From the NCBI GenBank assembly GCA_964404035.1, contig CAYOIT010000047.1, positions 1-29,067 of the forward strand: a stretch of DNA of 29,067 nucleotides, written 5' to 3'. This document shows, one piece after another, positions 24,039 to 29,067 of this stretch. The notes beneath the pieces are model-generated. The model was given only the letters and a program-made list of their open reading frames with translations, had not been told where the DNA came from and searched no databases. The DNA is from CAMBRF01 sp964404035 (GTDB lineage Bacteria > Verrucomicrobiota > Kiritimatiellia > CAIKKV01 > CAITUY01). Position 1 is the first letter of the stretch. Each line of letters begins with the position of its first letter. A program made the position numbers and the translations under genes.

Positions 24039-26054
24039 TCACGCCCTTTCCGTAAACCGATAGCTCCGGGCCGGCAACCCGTCGAAATCGCTGTCGCCCA
24101 GATTGACTAGCACCGCCGTACCATCGCTGTAGAGCGTACGGTTGACCTTGGGCGCCAGTTCCCACCGGCCTTCGATGCTGAACCGCTCCAGGCGACCAAC
24201 GTAACCTTCGGGGCCAAACGCAAACCGGTAGGCGTCTTCGAGGATCTGCGCTGACCGTTCATACGTGGGTATGCCGAAGGCGGGACTGGGTCGCCTGCAG
24301 ACTTCGTATTGCGGCGACAACCCCAGATCGAGCAGCTCAAGCATGCGCAGGTGCTGGTCACCCGACCCTATGGACTCGCCGCATTTGACGCTGCCGTGCA
24401 GGGCTATGCCCACCAGAGGAACAATGCGATCCAGGAAGTGGCGACCGACGGCGCAGTTGCGGAGGTAAGCACCGATTCGGCTGTGCGAATGCCAGAACCC
24501 GTCGACCACGTCGAAATACTGACCGAAAGGCATTTCGGTCGAGACGCTGCCCATGACGTCCAGGGCCACCTGGAATTCCTGCCGGGCCAGGTCGATGTAC
24601 TGGGCACGCAGGGGTACCGGATGCAGGGGCGAATAACAGGGCACAAAGCCGCCCACCGCGTCGAAGTGGTGATGCCCGTGAAGGCCCAGGGTGGCCAGCG
24701 CCGGCAGGTCGCGTTTGACGTGCTTTTCCAGCGACACTTTCGGACAGACTTTGTGCGCCTGCCCGCCGCTCCAGACAATGCTCTCCCAATACTCCCCGGT
24801 GCGATGGCGGACCAGGTCGTTCACGTCGAACTCTTCGCTGCAGGCGTAGGCGCCACTGTGGGAGGTATGCACGGCCACAAGGATGTCGTGGGCCTGGCCC
24901 CACGCGATCAGCGCCTTCATGCCGGCCTCGCCCCCCACCCGCTCGTCGACGGGCAGGTAGGTGGGGCACTTGCCATCATGACCGTCCTGCCCCCAGCCCA
25001 CGAGAATGGCGGTGAGCTTCTTCATCCCCCGCGACAGGCACTGTTGCAGGATGTCCCGCGCTTCGTCGCACGTGCAGGTACAGTGGTACGGCCCCTTGCC
25101 CTCGGGATGCGGATCCTTGTAAGCCATGAAGATCTTCAGGACAAAGCGTCCCGCGTAGTCGAGAGCCTCGGGGCGCGTCTTCCCCTTCTCGTCCCACGTC
25201 TGAAGCCCCCGGTCCTGCCGCAGGAACTGGCGGTACTGCCAGCCGACGAACGCGTAGCCCTCGCCCTGGGAACTGACCGGGGGAGCAAACCGGTAACGCA
25301 CCTGTCTCGGCCCGGCAATGGCCTCATCCTGCTGCTCCCAGCGCCACACGAGGTGCGGATGGACACTATTGGACTGGGCGGCCTCCCAGTGGCAACGGGA
25401 GACGAGCTGGGCGTCGTAATCGCCTTGGGCGATCAGCCCGCACAGCGTGCCCTGCTCGCGTGTGATGCCGAAGACCGGCGCATTGCACATGTGCTCCCAT
25501 TGGTCGTTGGAACTGTAGATCGTCTGCCGGACCTCGCGCGGGTAAGTCTTATCGAAAACCATCTGGCACCCGTACCAATTGGGCAGGGTCAGGTAGCCCT
25601 TCTCACCGGTGCGGGCCGCTCCGAACTCCGGCAGGAGTTCCAGACCCAGAAGGCGGTAAAGCCTGGGCAGGCCTTCGCTCACCCCATCGGGAGCAATCGA
25701 GACATCAAAGCCGTCACCCGACGGAGTCAGCGCCACCGTCAGCACAATCCGGATGTGAAGGGTGTCGAACGTCATGGTCACCCGTGCCGTGCGTTCGTCA
25801 ACGGGGCTTATCGCCAACAGGCTGCGGGTGCTGAGTGACAGCGTCCCCATCGTGCCGTACGCCTGCGCGTCGTCCCAAGGCACGAGCACCTGCTGCGCGC
25901 GGGGATGTTGGCGATCGTAATAGTGCAACACGCAGAGGGTGCCGGCCTGCCAGAGCTGTTGGCCTTGCAGACGGAAGGCAAGCTTGCCTTGTGCATCAAG
26001 GGTCAGGCGGGAAGCATTCGCTTTGAGCACGATGGTTTCAGGTGTTTCAGTCAT
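24039..26054 (-). CDS. Putative cytoplasmic TIM-barrel glycosidase (DUF5696/DUF6259-like)
   Basis: A 671-residue protein without a signal peptide. Residues 1-270 look like a beta-sandwich of the kind that precedes sugar-hydrolase barrels (LTLDAQGKLAFRLQG, YLTLPNWYGCQMVFDK). Residues ~310-600 look like a TIM barrel (MKKLTAILVGWGQDGHDGK, HDILVAVHTSHSGAY, LGLHGHHHFDAVGGFVP, VSTEMPFGQYFDVVDGFW). A small C-terminal beta domain follows (VNRTLYSDGTAVLVNLGD). The layout resembles uncharacterised glycosidase-like families such as DUF5696 or DUF6259; I cannot say which. Candidate carboxylates are Asp in FDAVGG and Glu/Asp in STEMPFGQYFDVVDG, by inference only. It is Cys- and His-rich in the barrel (YHCTCTCDEA, GHHHFD). 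It sits 23 bases after the GH10 gene. Confidence 0.6.
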   Translation of the reverse strand: MTETPETIVLKANASRLTLDAQGKLAFRLQGQQLWQAGTLCVLHYYDRQHPRAQQVLVPWDDAQAYGTMGTLSLSTRSLLAISPVDERTARVTMTFDTLHIRIVLTVALTPSGDGFDVSIAPDGVSEGLPRLYRLLGLELLPEFGAARTGEKGYLTLPNWYGCQMVFDKTYPREVRQTIYSSNDQWEHMCNAPVFGITREQGTLCGLIAQGDYDAQLVSRCHWEAAQSNSVHPHLVWRWEQQDEAIAGPRQVRYRFAPPVSSQGEGYAFVGWQYRQFLRQDRGLQTWDEKGKTRPEALDYAGRFVLKIFMAYKDPHPEGKGPYHCTCTCDEARDILQQCLSRGMKKLTAILVGWGQDGHDGKCPTYLPVDERVGGEAGMKALIAWGQAHDILVAVHTSHSGAYACSEEFDVNDLVRHRTGEYWESIVWSGGQAHKVCPKVSLEKHVKRDLPALATLGLHGHHHFDAVGGFVPCYSPLHPVPLRAQYIDLARQEFQVALDVMGSVSTEMPFGQYFDVVDGFWHSHSRIGAYLRNCAVGRHFLDRIVPLVGIALHGSVKCGESIGSGDQHLRMLELLDLGLSPQYEVCRRPSPAFGIPTYERSAQILEDAYRFAFGPEGYVGRLERFSIEGRWELAPKVNRTLYSDGTAVLVNLGDSDFDGLPARSYRFTERA

Positions 26055-26077
26055 AAGGTCGTCTTAATCGGATCGGT

Positions 26078-27019
26078 TTAGTGTAGAGAGTTTTGAAGAC
26101 CGGCCGGCACTGTGATGTCGACCGACCCGGGCCGCAGTTGGAAGGCGTGTGGCTGTCCTTCCACACGGAGCCGATAGCCGCCATGGAAACCCCGGAAGCG
26201 GGCCACTCCGTCGGCCCCGGTCACGGCGGTCAGATGGGTGCGCCACTCGTCCTGGATCAAGTGGCGGAGGGCTTCGTAGGCCGGCTTGGGACTGAGATCG
26301 CGGTTCAGCAGCCCCGAGGCAAGCCGGGACTCGCCGCCGGCCGCTCCCCCGCCATCGGCCACGTTCCACCAGGTAATGGCCTGCACGGCGGGATGGCTGA
26401 ACCATAGCCGGTAGAGATCGCGCGCCACTCGCGCCTGCAGTTCCTGCCCTGCCGGAGTGGCATCCGGCGCCGGCAACGTGATCTCGCTGATATGCACCGG
26501 CAGGTCGAGTCGCTGGTAATCGTCGAGCGCGCGGAGCAGCTCTTCGCGCAGGTGAAGCTCGCCGCTCGCCACCCGGGCGACGTCCTCCGCCTGGAACACA
26601 TGCCACTGCAGGCCGATCCCGTCGATCTTTCCCCCAGCCTCCCGCAGGCGACCGATCAACTCCAGGTAGCTCGGGCGCAGCTCGGGGAACCAACTCGTCG
26701 GGGTGGTCTCGTTGATCATCAGATGGGCCGAGGGGGGCAGGTACCGGGCTGCCCATTCGAAAGCCAGTCGCTCGTAGTCCGGGGGCAGGGGGCAGATCTG
26801 CGGCCTGTTCTCCGGCAGGTTGCGTTGGCTGAGCGGTTCATTGAGCACATCCCAACGGGGGATGCGATGGCCGTAACGTTCGGCAATCTGCCGGATCCGC
26901 CGTTCGAGCAGAGGCGCACAGTCGGCGGTATCCTTCAGCCACGTCGGGATCGACCACGGCCGGTAGTCCCAGACCAGACAATGCCCGTTCATGTTCAGCT
27001 GGTGCTGCTCGCAGAAGGC
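26078..27019 (-). CDS. GH10 xylanase-like enzyme, N-terminus lost in gap
   Basis: The last 313 residues of a family GH10 endo-beta-1,4-xylanase-like protein. The visible part starts inside the barrel with NMNGHCLVWDYRPWSIP, equivalent to the GHxLVW motif. The acid/base Glu61 (of this fragment) is in WDVLNEPL and the nucleophile Glu179 in PVHISEITLP. GIGLQWHVF and AITWWNVAD are further family marks. After the barrel comes a small beta domain (GVARFRGFHGGYRLRVEG) often seen in GH10 proteins of environmental bacteria. The signal peptide and first part lie in the unsequenced gap, so its location is unknown. The apparent continuous frame through the Ns to the repetitive surface protein is not a real fusion. 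Confidence 0.9.
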   Translation of the reverse strand, partial: AFCEQHQLNMNGHCLVWDYRPWSIPTWLKDTADCAPLLERRIRQIAERYGHRIPRWDVLNEPLSQRNLPENRPQICPLPPDYERLAFEWAARYLPPSAHLMINETTPTSWFPELRPSYLELIGRLREAGGKIDGIGLQWHVFQAEDVARVASGELHLREELLRALDDYQRLDLPVHISEITLPAPDATPAGQELQARVARDLYRLWFSHPAVQAITWWNVADGGGAAGGESRLASGLLNRDLSPKPAYEALRHLIQDEWRTHLTAVTGADGVARFRGFHGGYRLRVEGQPHAFQLRPGSVDITVPAGLQNSLH

Positions 27020-27119
27020 NNNNNNNNNNNNNNNNNNNNNNNNNNNNNNNNNNNNNNNNNNNNNNNNNNNNNNNNNNNNNNNNNNNNNNNNNNNNNNNNN
27101 NNNNNNNNNNNNNNNNNNN
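27020..27119. other. True assembly gap of unknown size (100 Ns)
   Basis: Unlike the other two N runs, its flanks do not overlap. The left side is the middle of a GH10 barrel and the right side the C-terminal region of a repetitive surface protein. At least ~70 residues of GH10 and the end of the surface protein must be missing. Confidence 0.9.
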
Positions 27120-29067
27120 CTCACGCTGCACGTGTGGCCGTTGAGGTTCAACTGCGAGTTGGCCGACAGGCGCAGGTCGCCGATCCTGAGGCTGCGGGTC
27201 AGGTTGACCCACGCCCCGTTGGTGATGATCAGCGTGGCCCGCCGCAGGTCATCGCTGTTGAGCAGCAACGGCGGAAATTCGGTTGCCCGGTTCTTGGTCA
27301 GATTGGCGTTGCCGATGACGATCTGTCCGGCACCACTCGTGACACCCGCACCCTCCAGATAGATCGTGCCCGCCGCGCCCACGCTGGCCGGCGCACCGGC
27401 GCCCGCGCCGCCGCCATTGGCGGCGAACGTGACGCTGCCAAAGCTGTCCGAAGCCGTGAGCTTGACCCGAACGCGACCGCCACCGCCGCCAACTTCGCTG
27501 TGGGTTGCCGCGGGATTCACGGTGCGGCCGCCCGTTGAGCTGATCGTGCCACTGCCCGACAACGTGGTAGTCTGCAGGTCCAGTGAACCGCCGGCAGCGT
27601 TCACATTGTTATCAGGAAAACAGCCGACGAGAATGCTGCCATTCACAGCCGTGTTGCCCGAAACGACCAGCCGGACACGGCCGCCACCAATGCTGCTGCT
27701 CCCGGCCCCGGTTCCGCTGCCGAGGTGGGCAGGATTCAGGATCGACCCATAGCAGAGGCCTGCCGGCGCGCCGGAACCCAACCCACCGTGACTCCCGCCC
27801 GCTCCACTGCTGAAACCCGGGCCGCGAGCGGCCGCGGCCTCACTGGTGTTCAGATAGCCGCTCCGGCGGACGTCGATCGTCCCCTCCACAGTCAGGTTGC
27901 CATTGAGCGTCAGATCGAGACCGGCCTCGCCGGACCCGTCGTAGGGCGAATGGGACAACGATCCGTTGGTGGCAATGGTCCAGTCTGCGGTCTGCGTGAG
28001 CGGCGCATCCACCCGCAGCGTGTAATTGGTGATCGTGAAACTGGCTGGGAACGTGATCCCCGTGAGGTCCCTCACCGCGATGAAGGAGTTCGCCGGGCCG
28101 TTAAAGGTCAGGTTACCCAGGCTGCCAAAATCGAACGTGTCGCCGGTGTCGAACCCGAGCACGGCAGCGCGGTTGATGACGATCTCGCTGAACAGTTCAA
28201 GCGGATGGGCAGCCGGAATCACCGTGCGGGCCCGCCGCGTGAAGATCCCGTTGTTGTCGAGAACCAGGATGCCCCGTTGGGGCGCATGCGCGGTGGATTC
28301 CTTATACACGGTACCCGCCGCCGAACTGCGGCCGTAGTAATCGCCATAGAGCCCAAAGGCCGTCAACGTGAGGCCGGCGAACGACGTATCATTCGTCACG
28401 ATCACGGCAACACGCCCGCCGCCGCCGCAAGAGGCGTCGTACCCGGCTCCCGACCCGTTGGCCCGGATCGTGCCCGAACCCGCCACGTGACCGGCAAGGA
28501 GGAAGACCGATCCGCCTGCGCCGCCATAGCCGTAGTTTAGCAAACCGCCATCTCCGCTGGCCGATATGACGCCGCTCACGGTGGCCGTACCCCCCACCGT
28601 CAGATACACGGCGCCGCCACCGGTGCGCCCCGAGCTTCCCCCGCCACCACTGCCCAAGGTCACCGGTTCCCACACACTGCCATAGCAGGCCGCCGTGGCA
28701 CGGTACCCTTCGCCGCCGTGCGTGCCGCCCCGAAGATCGGCCGTGCCCGCGCCGGGCCCTTTCCCCTTCGCGTAGCCCTTGCCGTCCACGTCGATCGCGG
28801 CACCGCTGCCAACCTCGAAGTTGCCGCCCACGGCGAACCTCAGCCGGTAGGTTTCCTGCGTGCTATTGGCCGCGTGTGTCAGCCGCCCGCCGCGGATCAC
28901 CATGTCATTGGAAACCGTCACGCCGCTGGCCCAGCCTCTGGCGACGGTCACGGTGCCGGCATAGAGCGCCGTCTGCTCCCACCGGGTCACCGACTCCGGT
29001 GCCGCCGCGTCCCAAGTGCAATTCGAGGGGCTGCTGTCGAACTTGGCCGTATCCTGCGGCTGGGGCA
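27120..29067 (-). CDS. Glycine-rich repetitive surface protein, both ends missing
   Basis: About 649 residues of a protein open at the right window edge and cut by the gap on the left. It is rich in Gly, Ser, Thr and Asn, with two large internal repeats. Each has a strand-rich lead (VGGNFEVGSGAAIDVDGKGY or LNGNLTVEGTIDVRRSGY), a Gly-rich loop (GGTHGGEGY or GGSHGGLGSG), then CYGS, HLGSG or TLGSG, and GGGRVRLVVSG-type rungs. A third partial repeat has GGGGGRVRVKLTASDS. Late segments such as RIGDLRLSANSQLNLNGH resemble passenger-type beta-solenoid ends. It is most likely exported and displayed or secreted; no enzyme motif is seen. A GTG at 28990 is internal, since the frame continues upstream to the edge (KFDSSPSNCTWDAAAPE). 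Confidence 0.75.

Noticed and set aside
26078..28990. A 970-residue fusion of a repetitive surface protein with GH10
   Set aside because: The frame only appears continuous because it runs through 100 Ns. The gap is of unknown size, the GH10 barrel lacks its first strands, and the surface protein breaks off in mid-repeat. The likeness QLNLNGH / QLNMNGH on either side is short and each fits its own family.

Overview
The window looks like one scaffold of a GC-rich metagenome-assembled bacterial genome, most likely from the PVC group (Kiritimatiellota/Verrucomicrobiota/Lentisphaerota). This is inferred from content: very large secreted parallel beta-helix proteins, many glycoside hydrolases, SUMF1-like domains and a GntR/LacI-type sensor regulator. 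No rRNA or tRNA gene was found to confirm it. Every convincing gene lies on the minus strand, so transcription runs from high to low coordinates. The locus is a carbohydrate-degradation island with no recognisable SusC/SusD pair, transporter or sulfatase inside the window.

In transcription order the genes are: a glycine-rich repetitive surface protein (27120-29067, partial); a 100-N gap; a GH10 xylanase-like enzyme missing its N-terminus (26078-27019); a probably cytoplasmic TIM-barrel glycosidase-like protein (24039-26054); a secreted beta-helix protein (22523-24013); a secreted GH71/99-like + CBM-like + SUMF1-like protein (19833-22466); a GH2 beta-mannosidase (17023-19452); and a glycyl radical enzyme (14463-16676). 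After a promoter-like region with a palindrome comes a second cluster: a GntR regulator (13233-14339), a GH71/99-like protein with calcium-binding-type repeats (10358-13236), a paralogue of the GH71/99-CBM-SUMF1 protein (7536-10358), and a giant two-module beta-helix protein (1907-7431). A GH36 alpha-galactosidase (1-1595) runs off the left edge. The regulator and the next two genes overlap by 4 and 1 bases, so they form a tightly coupled operon.

Two of the three 100-N runs are not real gaps. The 55 bases on either side of each run are identical, and removing the N run plus one copy restores an uninterrupted frame. One correction gives a 907-aa GH71/99-like protein. The other gives a 1789-aa beta-helix protein that still carries one in-frame TAG where its own duplicated module has a TGG Trp codon. 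The third gap (27020-27119) shows no such overlap and separates two unrelated genes.

Spaces between genes contain a family of short palindromes (REP-like hairpins with changing arms) and a dispersed element of about 90 bp found upstream of two genes. One cluster of five hairpins lies within the open 5' part of the 7536-10358 reading frame. It would be translated if the coupled ATG is used.

Taken together, the enzymes suggest stepwise use of a hemicellulose- or galactomannan-like polymer: secreted beta-helix, GH71/99-like and GH10 proteins attack outside the cytoplasm; GH2 and GH36 enzymes without signal peptides trim oligosaccharides inside; the GntR protein senses a sugar; and the glycyl radical enzyme points to anaerobic metabolism. 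The substrate is inferred from family membership only.
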